Shown in pieces: positions 1-7,146 of a stretch of DNA of 7,679 nucleotides; position 1 is the stretch's first letter; each line of letters starts with the position of its first letter. The stretch is from contig CALCFH010000120.1 in assembly GCA_937900215.1 (NCBI GenBank), positions 1 to 7,679 of the forward strand, given 5' to 3'. This DNA is from an uncultured Cryomorphaceae bacterium (lineage in GTDB: Bacteria > Bacteroidota > Bacteroidia > Flavobacteriales > Schleiferiaceae). Made by a program: the position numbers and the translations under genes. The notes beneath the pieces were generated by a model that was given only the letters and a program-made list of their open reading frames with translations, was not told the origin of the DNA and searched no databases.

Positions 1-578
1 GGGTCTAGCACTAAGGAAATCAGCCGTTGATTGCGATCAATTTCTTGCCATGCTCCAGAATTTAGTTTCAGATAAGCCTTGGTTACGCTTTCATTTCCAT
101 CTCTGTCTGAGTAGTTCCAACGAAAGCTAATAACAGACCGAAGACTGTCACCTGGTAGTGATTTCTCTTCAAACTGAACATCTGGTGGTGTGTTTTTAAG
201 AGGGATTCTCAAGAATGCCGGATTTCTATCCACTTCTCCTTGATTGTCTATGGCGCGTATCCACAGTTCTATGTCTACTGTATCTGCACCTGCAGGCAAT
301 GAAAATTGAAAAAGACTGTCTTGAGATTGAGTGAAGGTCCAGCTAGTATTGTCTAGTGAAATTTCAAAACCTTCAATCCATCCATCTTTATCTGTACCAA
401 ACCAAGATAGTTGAACTCTGCTATTCAGTCGGTTATCTCCAACCAACGAAATAGAATCTATAGAAATAAAAGTATCGGGTGCCTCATTGGGCAAAAGCTC
501 ACCCGTTTTTGTACAGCCAAAGATGCCGACAAATAAAAGCAGAGCAGAAAAAACAATATAGGCACCCGATCTTTTCAT
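1..578 (-). CDS. Lipoprotein with tandem Ig/Fn3-like modules (3' end outside window)
   Basis: The ATG at 578 opens a frame of 192 codons that runs off the left edge without a stop, so the C-terminus is missing. Translation starts MKRSGAYIVFSALLLF, a basic then hydrophobic signal peptide, followed by a lipobox-like GIFGC with the acceptor Cys at residue 22. This predicts cleavage by signal peptidase II and lipid anchoring. Residues after the Cys (TKTGEL) lack the acidic run described as a surface-export signal in some Flavobacteria and Bacteroides, so a periplasm-facing location is possible (inference). Two similar beta-sandwich-like modules follow, about 34-128 and 130 onward. Each has a Trp followed by an Asp-rich turn (W59, GTDKDG at 61-66; W154, SDRDG at 157-161), then a strand ending near another Trp. 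The segment between them (ELWIRAIDNQGEVDRNPA) resembles Fn3/Ig-like modules. No enzymatic motif is visible. The start overlaps the stop of the upstream gene by one base, making this the last visible gene of the operon. The specific function is unknown. Confidence 0.82.
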   Translation of the reverse strand, partial: MKRSGAYIVFSALLLFVGIFGCTKTGELLPNEAPDTFISIDSISLVGDNRLNSRVQLSWFGTDKDGWIEGFEISLDNTSWTFTQSQDSLFQFSLPAGADTVDIELWIRAIDNQGEVDRNPAFLRIPLKNTPPDVQFEEKSLPGDSLRSVISFRWNYSDRDGNESVTKAYLKLNSGAWQEIDRNQRLISLVLD

Positions 579-580
579 TA
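576..580 (-). promoter_or_regulatory. TAATG stop-start junction (translational coupling)
   Basis: Read on the minus strand, the TAA stop of the OB-fold/T9SS protein shares its last A with the ATG of the lipoprotein gene. The preceding bases (AATTATTCGCAAATA) contain no Shine-Dalgarno sequence, so the lipoprotein is probably translated by ribosomes that terminate on the upstream gene and restart. The overlap is seen directly; the coupling is inferred. Confidence 0.7.
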
Positions 581-2827
581 TTTGCGAATAATTACCTTTT
601 CAACTGCCGTAAATCCTCTTTGAGTATCTGTCATCTGTAAAAAATACAAACCATTGGATAGACCCTGAGTGCTGATTTTGTTAGAGAATGAATCAAGTGT
701 TCCAGTAGTTAGAACTCTTCCTTGAAAATCAACAAGCTGATAATCTAAAACCTGATTTTCTGAATTCAATTGAAGGTAGAATACTCCAGTATTCGGATTT
801 GGATACACAGAAACATTTAAAAGTTCCTTTTCATTCTCCAACCCAATGAAAGGAGAGGTGGGTAGATTGGTAGTATCTAAAGGGACGTTTAAACCTATAA
901 AGTCATCGTTGTTTCTTGGCTGTAAACGGTAGTTGCTAAAACCATAGGTAAATATTCCAACAAGGGCATCCATATTCATGGTATCCGAAGTGGCAATGGC
1001 GGGAACCTCCATGAAACCATTAACAGAACGCAAGGCAGTATCTGAAACAACAGAAACATAGAGCGAAGAAAAAGAAGTAGTGCTTTGTCTTCCTGCCAAA
1101 ACGCGCATAGAGCGACGTAAAGGTGCTGTGGCAGATTCAGAAATGGAGTAATCACCAAACCCAAGATTGGTATTGTTAATCCAGATTTTCTGACCTGGAA
1201 TCTCTGCTTTAATGAGCATTCCTTCGTACTTCTCTATACTTCCATTGGCATACGCCGCACTATCGGAAGGATCTACACTAACAGGAACAACCTCCATAAC
1301 GTTACCGGTACGAGTTATTGAGCTCACATTGATTTGAGTAAAACCAAAAGATTCAACCACATCGCCTGTTACGGTAACCTCTTCACCACGATATACATCA
1401 CTTAATTGATTGGTTCCTACCAATGCTATTCCGCTCCACTCTTGATAATTGGGGTCTTGAATGTACACATAACCCATATCGTAAGGCTTGGAAGAAGAGG
1501 TAGCATAACCCGTAATAGTAACGGTCTCACCAACATACGGAGAGTTGCCATTGGTTGCAAGAGTGAATTGGATGTCTGGAATTATTAAGCCATTGTCTCT
1601 AACCGTATAGTATGCATAGTTTGGCTCAACTTGATTGAGTGGCTTGCTAGGAAAATAGGATCCGTTGCCATCATTGTCTTCAGCATAGATGTAATAACGA
1701 ACCAATGTTCCATCCGGATAATTCGAAAGACTGGCAACATACTCATCTGTAGTACCTGCCGAAAGGGCAATACTTCCAGCTGTAAAGGCACTTGGAGCTG
1801 TGTTTGGATCGGTACTATAGAAAAACGAAACACTGTCTACTGTTCCATCAAAATCTGTGATATTCATAGTTACATCCGGACTTTGGTTGGATGTTGGAAG
1901 AAGAGGGTCTCTGCTCACATTTGCTATATAAGGAGGGGCGAAGCCAAGATCATAATGAGCGTCAAGAAAAGGATTGATTTCATATCCTCGACCCGCATCT
2001 CCTGTGCAGCCATTGGCATCATGTCTAATTACTCCGGATATGCTATTGTAGAAAGTTCCAGGGACAGGAGGCACAAAATTTCCAGTGCCTGTTCCACCCG
2101 CTACAACTGAATTAGGGGAGTTGGCATTTAAGACCTGATGGCTTGGAAGCTTCTGCGCAATGAAGCGGTCTGAAACGTTCATTCGGTTGCCATTTCCATC
2201 AATAATGTTGAAGCTTACTCTCGTTCCTCCGTTAAAATAGATAACCTCAGAGACGGTAACGTTTTCTATCTTTCCATAACTGCCTTCAAATTCCTCTCCT
2301 GTTGGAATTTGGTTAATTCCGTTCGGATCATTCAAGTCGCTCAAGTTTACAATAGCAGAAACTGGCGCTGTAGCCGTTGACAATACATTGAAGGAGTTTA
2401 CATCTACCAGTGAAAGCTGGTTGCTGCCATTGAATTCTCCAACTACACCTATGATTTCAACAATATCGCCTGGGGCAACATAAATGAAATTCGGATGCGG
2501 AATCAGATTGCCTTGAGCGTCTTGAATTACGCCCATAACTTCCATTCCACTAAAATTGCCAGCCGCTCCTCCATTGGCCGTGTCTACCACAAAAATGAAT
2601 GGACGCAATCCACCCTGTACACTTCCTGAGGCTACCTCAGAAAGTCCTCCGTCGGTCACTACAATACCAATGGTTCTAACGGTTTGACCTAAGTAGGCGC
2701 TGGTGTCATTGCAATTTTGGAGGTCGGCAGGTGACACATAATTAATGTCTGTTATAGACACAAAGCTCTGTGCATTTACTGCGGTAAATAGACCAATGCT
2801 CAACAATAGAGTAAGGACTTTTTTCAT
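578..2827 (-). CDS. T9SS-secreted protein with OB-fold-like and Ig-like domains
   Basis: The product has 749 residues. It begins with a Sec signal peptide (MKKVLTLLLSIGLFTAVNA, cleavage likely after A19 before Gln-Ser). OB-fold-like beta-barrel segments can be recognised by repeats of the form Y-x-G-[QE]-x-V-x-x-x-G. YLGQTVRTIGIVV (about 45-57) pairs with GDIVEIIGVVGEFNG (120-134), and YVGETVTITGYAT (431-443) pairs with YRGEEVTVTGDVVES (479-493). Further OB-like segments at about 184-295 and 530-645 are less certain. Between the two halves (about 296-410) lies an Ig-like segment with SPDVTMNITDFDG and a VRYYIYAEDNDG strand. The last 80 residues form a classical T9SS type A sorting domain: VYPNPNTGVFYLQL (674-687), DFQGRVL (700-706), GLSNGLYFLQM (722-732) and a basic end EKVIIRK. 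The protein should therefore cross the outer membrane through T9SS and lose its tail to a PorU-type protease. No catalytic motif was seen. OB-folds of this sort accompany EEP nucleases in other extracellular nucleases, and an EEP gene lies two genes upstream, so nucleic-acid binding is a reasonable but unproven role. It starts six bases after the preceding stop. Confidence 0.85.
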   Translation of the reverse strand: MKKVLTLLLSIGLFTAVNAQSFVSITDINYVSPADLQNCNDTSAYLGQTVRTIGIVVTDGGLSEVASGSVQGGLRPFIFVVDTANGGAAGNFSGMEVMGVIQDAQGNLIPHPNFIYVAPGDIVEIIGVVGEFNGSNQLSLVDVNSFNVLSTATAPVSAIVNLSDLNDPNGINQIPTGEEFEGSYGKIENVTVSEVIYFNGGTRVSFNIIDGNGNRMNVSDRFIAQKLPSHQVLNANSPNSVVAGGTGTGNFVPPVPGTFYNSISGVIRHDANGCTGDAGRGYEINPFLDAHYDLGFAPPYIANVSRDPLLPTSNQSPDVTMNITDFDGTVDSVSFFYSTDPNTAPSAFTAGSIALSAGTTDEYVASLSNYPDGTLVRYYIYAEDNDGNGSYFPSKPLNQVEPNYAYYTVRDNGLIIPDIQFTLATNGNSPYVGETVTITGYATSSSKPYDMGYVYIQDPNYQEWSGIALVGTNQLSDVYRGEEVTVTGDVVESFGFTQINVSSITRTGNVMEVVPVSVDPSDSAAYANGSIEKYEGMLIKAEIPGQKIWINNTNLGFGDYSISESATAPLRRSMRVLAGRQSTTSFSSLYVSVVSDTALRSVNGFMEVPAIATSDTMNMDALVGIFTYGFSNYRLQPRNNDDFIGLNVPLDTTNLPTSPFIGLENEKELLNVSVYPNPNTGVFYLQLNSENQVLDYQLVDFQGRVLTTGTLDSFSNKISTQGLSNGLYFLQMTDTQRGFTAVEKVIIRK

Positions 2828-2833
2828 ATCTGA

Positions 2834-4987
2834 CTATTTGATTATTACGAATTTAGAACTGAATTGTTCCCCAGAATCTAAATCTCTTACTGTAAAGAGA
2901 TAAAGTCCGCGAGAAATGATTTGTGTGTCTCTTGATAGCAAGTCCCAAGCATGTTCTCCGCCTGCAAAGACATTTTCGTCTGCATTTTCACTTCCGAAGG
3001 TTTGAAACCAGCGTATATCTCCGCCGTTGTAGTCTGAATTATGTTGGATGACATCTATTAAATCTCCTGCTGGATTGAAAATAGTAATCTCACATCTCTT
3101 TGGTAGATTGGCGAAGTAGAGCTTTCTACTTTCCTCTTGAAAATTGCTTTTGCCTTCCCAGGAAGATCCATAATAATATGGATTAGGATAAGCGAAAGGC
3201 TCATTTTTAACCATATCGTCATTGGCCAATTTGCCTGCAAATACGCGATAGTCGTTTGCGAGAAAACTAGATTCCAATGATTCAAGTTTAGATGCCTCGT
3301 TGCCCCTATCAAATGCAGTTACTGCAACCGCTTGCTGCCATCCGTTTTGAATATTCTCAATAGTGTATTTGTAGACATAGGCAATAGAGTCACCTTCAAA
3401 AAACTGAGGCTGTGCTAAACGAATTCTGTCTAAGCCATTGTCATAGAACAATCCATTTCCCTCTAAGTCATAGCTCGCAGCAAGATTGAAATCGTTGGCC
3501 AAATTGCTCACCCCAGTTACATCAAATCCCAATTTAGAAAGATAAATTCGGTAGCCCTCAAAATCAAGTTCTCGTGTGATAGGATCTACGGTAAATTCAG
3601 AATTATTAGCCCAATAAATATCAATTTTCCCATCGCCAGCTACAACCCGAGTTTTCGGGATTTCGGGCGGACTAGGTAAAATAAAACGGGTGATTTCTCC
3701 ATTTCCATCGTTGTCTTCTCCGTCGTCTAACCGACCATTAAAATTCACGTCTTCGCCGTTGAAGGCAGTCTGGGCCCAGTTGCCATTTGCAACAAGCTGC
3801 GTTTTTTGTATCGGTGTATTCGCAGTGTTTGGAAGGCCATCTTGCGTTTTAGGTGCAATTACATAAGCAAAGGCAATTTGGATTTCATCTCCTGGTTCAA
3901 ATCTTCCAAAGGGTCCGGCAGAGAGCAGATCAGAACGGTTACCCGCCAAATTTAAATCGGCTTGAATATCCTGTCCAGCGCAATTGGGAAGAGACGGATT
4001 GGACCAACATGGACTGAAATTTAAGCCTTGGCTCATTTTGCCATAGCGCTGATTGTCGTTGGATGGAAAGGCATACTGGGCACTACTATTGTTAAATTGC
4101 CAAGCGTTGTAATGCACCTTCAATAAGGTGTCTAAGGCCAAACTGTTATTTACAGTATTGAAAGCAGAATCAATATCTGGATGGTGAAAACCGTATTTGT
4201 CTTGACAGCCTAAGAATTTCTGGGCGATATAACTATCTGTAAATCCCGGATCTCCAGTGGCATCAAAGCAGTATGCCATAAATAAGCTATCTAAATATCC
4301 ATTGCCTCCTTGACTGTAAAAAGCAGCTCCACCCGCACCAGCAGGAGTTACATTTAGATTGCGCACTACGGCATTATTCCATAGGCCTACTCGAAAATCA
4401 TCGTAAAAGTTTTGGCCTTCGTTCTTTATGGTCAGATTAACAATAACCATAAAATCAGAAAAAGTATAATTCCAATTATAGGTTTCCATCCGAATACTAA
4501 CATTCATTGGGCTGGTATGCTGGCTAATAGGAATGGAAGTACCGGGGACCAAAACATTTTTGTCTGAAAACAAGGCAACAAAATCCTCGTGAGAAACGGC
4601 GTTCAAAGAGAAATTCTTGTTGTCTAAAAGAGTAGAGCGTTGCTGAAGCATGGAGCCAATTTCAGCCGTAAATTCAAATCCTGCTCTTCCAGGTGAATAG
4701 CCTTGTGCCTGATCATAGGCCGTAGTAGAAACTCGCACATTACCGCCATTTTCTAGTCCACCTATCCAAATTCCGCCTTCAAACAAATGTTCTATTCCTG
4801 AACCCGCTGGATACTCACAACTCGGATCGCCTGAACCATCTCGGTATCCTCTCCATGCATTGCCAAAGGTTCCTAAGTTTGTAATATTTAAGCGCATATT
4901 ACTTGCAGAGGTGTTGCGCTCATCAAAACTTGTTTGGGCTATAGAGAGGGTGGGGAAAAGGGCAAGAATGAATGGCCAGATCTTCAT
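2834..4987 (-). CDS. Large secreted protein of unknown function with Fn3-like region, calcium-loop-like repeats and T9SS-type tail
   Basis: The product has 717 residues, and I do not recognise a named family. The N-terminus MKIWPFILALFPTLSIA is a Sec signal peptide with likely cleavage after A17. Residues 20-390 are a Gly/Asn/aromatic-rich, beta-looking region including FEGGIWIGGLENGG (69-82), with at least five Cys (57, 240, 261, 327, 336) that could form disulfides after export. Residues 412-431 hold two closely spaced Asp/Asn loops (DVNFNGRLDDGED, then DNDGNGE) that resemble thrombospondin-type-3 or EF-hand calcium loops. An Fn3-like segment follows (PSPPEIPKTRVV, then KIDIYWANNSE and FEGYRIYLSKLG, about 438-488; AVAVTAFDRGNE, 553-564). 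The tail from 598 (AYPNPYYYG) to the end KFVIIK looks like a T9SS sorting domain, with ITIFNPAGDLIDVI and RGLYLFTVRDLDSGE. At about 120 residues it is longer than the usual 80 or so, with an insertion around 653-685. The ATG overlaps the upstream stop by four bases. It is probably a surface structural or adhesive protein; no active site was found. Confidence 0.82.
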   Translation of the reverse strand: MKIWPFILALFPTLSIAQTSFDERNTSASNMRLNITNLGTFGNAWRGYRDGSGDPSCEYPAGSGIEHLFEGGIWIGGLENGGNVRVSTTAYDQAQGYSPGRAGFEFTAEIGSMLQQRSTLLDNKNFSLNAVSHEDFVALFSDKNVLVPGTSIPISQHTSPMNVSIRMETYNWNYTFSDFMVIVNLTIKNEGQNFYDDFRVGLWNNAVVRNLNVTPAGAGGAAFYSQGGNGYLDSLFMAYCFDATGDPGFTDSYIAQKFLGCQDKYGFHHPDIDSAFNTVNNSLALDTLLKVHYNAWQFNNSSAQYAFPSNDNQRYGKMSQGLNFSPCWSNPSLPNCAGQDIQADLNLAGNRSDLLSAGPFGRFEPGDEIQIAFAYVIAPKTQDGLPNTANTPIQKTQLVANGNWAQTAFNGEDVNFNGRLDDGEDNDGNGEITRFILPSPPEIPKTRVVAGDGKIDIYWANNSEFTVDPITRELDFEGYRIYLSKLGFDVTGVSNLANDFNLAASYDLEGNGLFYDNGLDRIRLAQPQFFEGDSIAYVYKYTIENIQNGWQQAVAVTAFDRGNEASKLESLESSFLANDYRVFAGKLANDDMVKNEPFAYPNPYYYGSSWEGKSNFQEESRKLYFANLPKRCEITIFNPAGDLIDVIQHNSDYNGGDIRWFQTFGSENADENVFAGGEHAWDLLSRDTQIISRGLYLFTVRDLDSGEQFSSKFVIIK
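4984..4987 (-). promoter_or_regulatory. ATGA start-stop overlap (translational coupling)
   Basis: On the minus strand, the ATG of the 717-residue protein and the TGA stop of the nuclease overlap as ATGA. Upstream bases (AAGAGCAGTGAAAAA) are purine-rich but give no clear Shine-Dalgarno sequence at normal spacing. The overlap is seen directly. Re-initiation by terminating ribosomes is inferred, and would tie production of the 717-residue protein to that of the nuclease. Confidence 0.75.
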
Positions 4988-6306
4988 TTTTTCACTGCTC
5001 TTTTAGTAAACTTATATCCGTTTTGAATAAGGCTAATAAGGTATACTCCTGATTTGAAGTTGAAATCGTGATTGAACCTAAACATACCATTCGCATCGGT
5101 TTGAAAAGCTTCGCTAAGTAAAATTTGACCTTGAAGATTTTGAACTTCTATTTGGCACTCTTCTAGTGGGCGATTGGATTGAATGAAAACTTCTAATCTT
5201 GAATCAACAGGATTTACAAAAGAGAATTGAAGAGATACCTTGTCTTCGTTTAAATTCAGTCCGAGTTTGGCTACTTTAATTACAGCAGAAACAGGAAGGT
5301 GATCGCTCATATTGTACAAGGCATCTATAATAGAACTTGGTGCAGAAACATTCGTTGGAAGGTCTTTTAGGCCTTTATTAAAGTGAAGGCCATCATTACC
5401 AATAGTTTCATATGAATTAGCAACGTACTGAACCATGAATGACGGATCATTCAGCATCTTATTGCTCATAAGAATGAAATCAAATCGATCATCGCATCCA
5501 CCGCTAGAAAAACAGCCACTATTGGTATTTCCTGAACGAGTGCTTTGAGTGTGAATAGAAGCAAATAAGGGACTATTATTCCATCCGCCTAAAGAATTTA
5601 TAGGGTCATAAAAGCGTTCAGAAGCAGTAGAATAAGAAACGAGATTTTGAAATGCCCCTTCGTTTGAACTGTATACGTTTAAATCGCCACAGAATAGAAC
5701 GGCTTCGTCACTTACACTATTTTTCAAGTATTCCATAACGGCAAGAGTAGCTCGGGCGCGCTCTTGTTCGTCTGAAGAGGAAGATCCGGCCTTTAGGTGC
5801 GCGGCACCCACTACAAAGAAGGTAGTATCTCCTCCTAACTTTAATGCAGGATCTTTGTAATACAATCTGTAAAAGTCAATAACACGCACTAAACTGTTGT
5901 TTTGCAGGTCTCTGTCAAGAGAGAATTGGCTGCGTAGTCCTACCAAAGTGCTATCGTAAAAGAGCATGTTCACTAGGTTCGAACCGTTGTTTGAATATTC
6001 AGCTTTGTTCCACCTTGTTACTCCAGAAGTATTCAAAGCATTGGTAAGAATCCGATCTGAATTAACAGTTTGAGAACCAATTTCATTACAAACTAGAATA
6101 TCGGCATCAATATATTGTACGATATCTTTGAGATAAGCGTCTTTGTTGGTTGGATTGTTGTTGTTGCCAGTACATTGCCCATTGGTAGTTCTGTAAGACA
6201 ACAAATTGTACGACATAATGCGTAATTCTTGGTAGCTGGTTTGTGCGTTCAACGCGCTGCAGAAAACAGTTGCCAAGAGCCACAAGACGTGAGAGCTTCT
6301 TTTCAT
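4984..6306 (-). CDS. Secreted endonuclease/exonuclease/phosphatase (EEP) family protein with T9SS sorting domain
   Basis: The product has 440 residues. The ATG at 6306 is preferred over an in-frame TTG at 6315 because the TTG lies inside the promoter box. It then gives a clean signal peptide, MKRSSHVLWLLATVFCSALNA, cut before Gln22. Residues 28-345 carry the full set of metal-dependent EEP-fold motifs in order: RIMSYNLL (Asn34), DADILVCNEIG (metal-ligand Glu75), AAHLKAG (His170), FCGDLN (Asp208, Asn210), DDRFDFIL (272-279) and the terminal SDHLPV (334-339, His336). No catalytic position appears to be lost, so an active Mg-dependent phosphodiesterase or nuclease is expected. EEP members also cleave phospholipids or phosphate esters, so DNA as the substrate is inferred. 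Cys265 and Cys271, just before the DDRFDF motif, may form a disulfide. Residues from about 358 (LQFSFVNPVDSRLEV) to the basic end TKRAVKK form a T9SS type A tail, with VQNLQGQIL and KSGVYLISLIQNG. The protein should be released outside the cell or held at the surface. It is first in the operon, directly behind the promoter. Confidence 0.92.
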   Translation of the reverse strand: MKRSSHVLWLLATVFCSALNAQTSYQELRIMSYNLLSYRTTNGQCTGNNNNPTNKDAYLKDIVQYIDADILVCNEIGSQTVNSDRILTNALNTSGVTRWNKAEYSNNGSNLVNMLFYDSTLVGLRSQFSLDRDLQNNSLVRVIDFYRLYYKDPALKLGGDTTFFVVGAAHLKAGSSSSDEQERARATLAVMEYLKNSVSDEAVLFCGDLNVYSSNEGAFQNLVSYSTASERFYDPINSLGGWNNSPLFASIHTQSTRSGNTNSGCFSSGGCDDRFDFILMSNKMLNDPSFMVQYVANSYETIGNDGLHFNKGLKDLPTNVSAPSSIIDALYNMSDHLPVSAVIKVAKLGLNLNEDKVSLQFSFVNPVDSRLEVFIQSNRPLEECQIEVQNLQGQILLSEAFQTDANGMFRFNHDFNFKSGVYLISLIQNGYKFTKRAVKK

Positions 6307-6311
6307 GGGCT

Positions 6312-6320
6312 GCAAAGGTA
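6312..6320 (-). promoter_or_regulatory. Bacteroidota-type promoter, -7 box TACCTTTGC
   Basis: On the minus strand, TACCTTTGC matches the Bacteroidota housekeeping -7 consensus TAnnTTTG. Only five bases (AGCCC) separate the box from the ATG at 6306. Because transcription normally begins a few bases after the box, the mRNA is expected to start at or very near the ATG, with almost no leader. No convincing -33 TTTG was found at the usual 19-21 base spacing; the A/T-rich stretch around 6335-6347 is the best that can be offered. This is the only such box I found just ahead of any gene here, so it probably serves the whole operon to the left. Confidence 0.75.
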
Positions 6321-6321
6321 C

Positions 6322-6340
6322 ATTTTCAAGTGTGGAAAAT
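6322..6340. repeat. Short inverted repeat ATTTTC-N7-GAAAAT next to the -7 box
   Basis: A perfect 6-bp inverted repeat with a 7-base centre lies one base upstream of the -7 box and covers the -33/-7 spacer. Its symmetry and position would suit a repressor or activator half-site pair. As RNA, it could form only a weak A/T-rich stem at the end of the FRG-gene transcript, with no T-run following, so it is a poor intrinsic terminator. A repeat this short in AT-rich DNA may be chance. Confidence 0.3.
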
Positions 6341-6354
6341 AGATTATCGAAAGG

Positions 6355-7146
6355 TTATGATTGAGATTGCTTAGAGCTATAATGTCGTTTTAACCACATA
6401 CTCAAACCCTGAAGACCTGGGAAAAGAACTCTTTCGGTAATATTCGCCTGATCTAATTTATCTCTGATTTCCCATTTTAACTTGGCCGGAATGTGAATTC
6501 GAAAGCATAGATCCTCATGTTCATTAAGCCAGTTGCCCAAGTTTATTTTGGCATCAGACATGAGTGAAAACAATGCAAATTGATTAATAATTCGGTAGTC
6601 TAAGGAGGGGGGTTCTAAAAAAAGTAAAAACGGATTAGCCACACCAGTATTGAGTTGATCTAAATTCTGACTGACCTCATTGAGCAAGTCGGCGGTAAAA
6701 ACATTGCTTTCTTCTCTTTCAATTATGGTTTTGAAGTGAGGTGGAAGATATCTGTTGAGTCCAACGTAATTCATCGCCCAAATCATGCCGTCTTCTTCAA
6801 ACATTTCAAGTTCATTGGTTGCAAAATGAAGGGCTATATAAGGAGAGTATGTCCAGTCTAAGAGTCTTGTTGGAAGTCCGTGATGTTGGGCTAAGGCCAG
6901 CCAATTCCAAATAGATTGATCCTCAGTTTTATCTAAGTGCGCATACTTTCTAAAGTTTCTTAAAAGGTGTTTTTCTAATTTTTCATAGGGGCCTCCTAAT
7001 CTTTGCAGACTAGTTGTAAGGTCAAGGTCTTTGATGTTATTGCCTCTATAGATAAAAGAAGATCGATAGCGTTGGATGCTTGGATCCCAGCTATCTCTAA
7101 AAAGATGTTCTTGTAAATCTTTCCATGAGTTAATTTCTATGTCCAT
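6355..7146 (-). CDS. FRG-domain protein of unknown function
   Basis: The product has 263 residues from the ATG at 7146, giving MDIEINSWKDLQEHL, the usual kind of start for FRG proteins. An in-frame ATG at 7167 (270 residues) and a TTG at 7203 would only lengthen the overlap with the upstream transporter gene, and the added residues are merely the transporter sequence read in another frame. The FRG signature is clear: FIYRGNN (Tyr33-Arg34-Gly35), ALAQHHGLPTRLLDWT (84-99), SPYIALHFA (101-109), LEPPSLDYRIINQFALFSL (177-195) and the C-terminal ERVLFPGLQGLSMWLK (238-253). The family name comes from the F/Y-R-G motif. Its biochemical activity is not established to my knowledge, though such genes often occur in accessory regions. 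No signal peptide or membrane segment is present, so it is cytoplasmic. It overlaps the transporter stop by 10 bases, suggesting co-transcription with the transporter, and is separated by 48 bp and a promoter from the secreted-protein operon. Confidence 0.85.
   Translation of the reverse strand: MDIEINSWKDLQEHLFRDSWDPSIQRYRSSFIYRGNNIKDLDLTTSLQRLGGPYEKLEKHLLRNFRKYAHLDKTEDQSIWNWLALAQHHGLPTRLLDWTYSPYIALHFATNELEMFEEDGMIWAMNYVGLNRYLPPHFKTIIEREESNVFTADLLNEVSQNLDQLNTGVANPFLLFLEPPSLDYRIINQFALFSLMSDAKINLGNWLNEHEDLCFRIHIPAKLKWEIRDKLDQANITERVLFPGLQGLSMWLKRHYSSKQSQS

Noticed and set aside
976..1833. Minus-strand alternative frames of 62 and 82 codons inside the OB-fold protein gene
   Set aside because: They are out-of-frame shadows of a well-supported gene, with no start signal and no family resemblance.
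1406..2110. Plus-strand open frames of 60 and 159 codons
   Set aside because: They lie antisense within the 749-residue gene, whose minus-strand frame has a signal peptide, domain motifs and a sorting tail. The plus-strand translations are Cys/Ile/Ser/Arg-rich with no recognisable motif or promoter.
3058..3312. Minus-strand alternative frame of 84 codons inside the 717-residue protein gene
   Set aside because: It is an out-of-frame shadow of the real coding frame, with no motif or start signal.
6307..6315. Upstream TTG start for the EEP nuclease (443 residues)
   Set aside because: The TTG lies within the TACCTTTGC promoter box, so it is unlikely to be transcribed. The ATG at 6306 gives a standard signal peptide.
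6307..6354. Intrinsic terminator between the FRG gene and the secreted-protein operon
   Set aside because: The only stem is the 6-bp A/T-rich inverted repeat, with no G/C-rich core and no following T-run on the minus strand.
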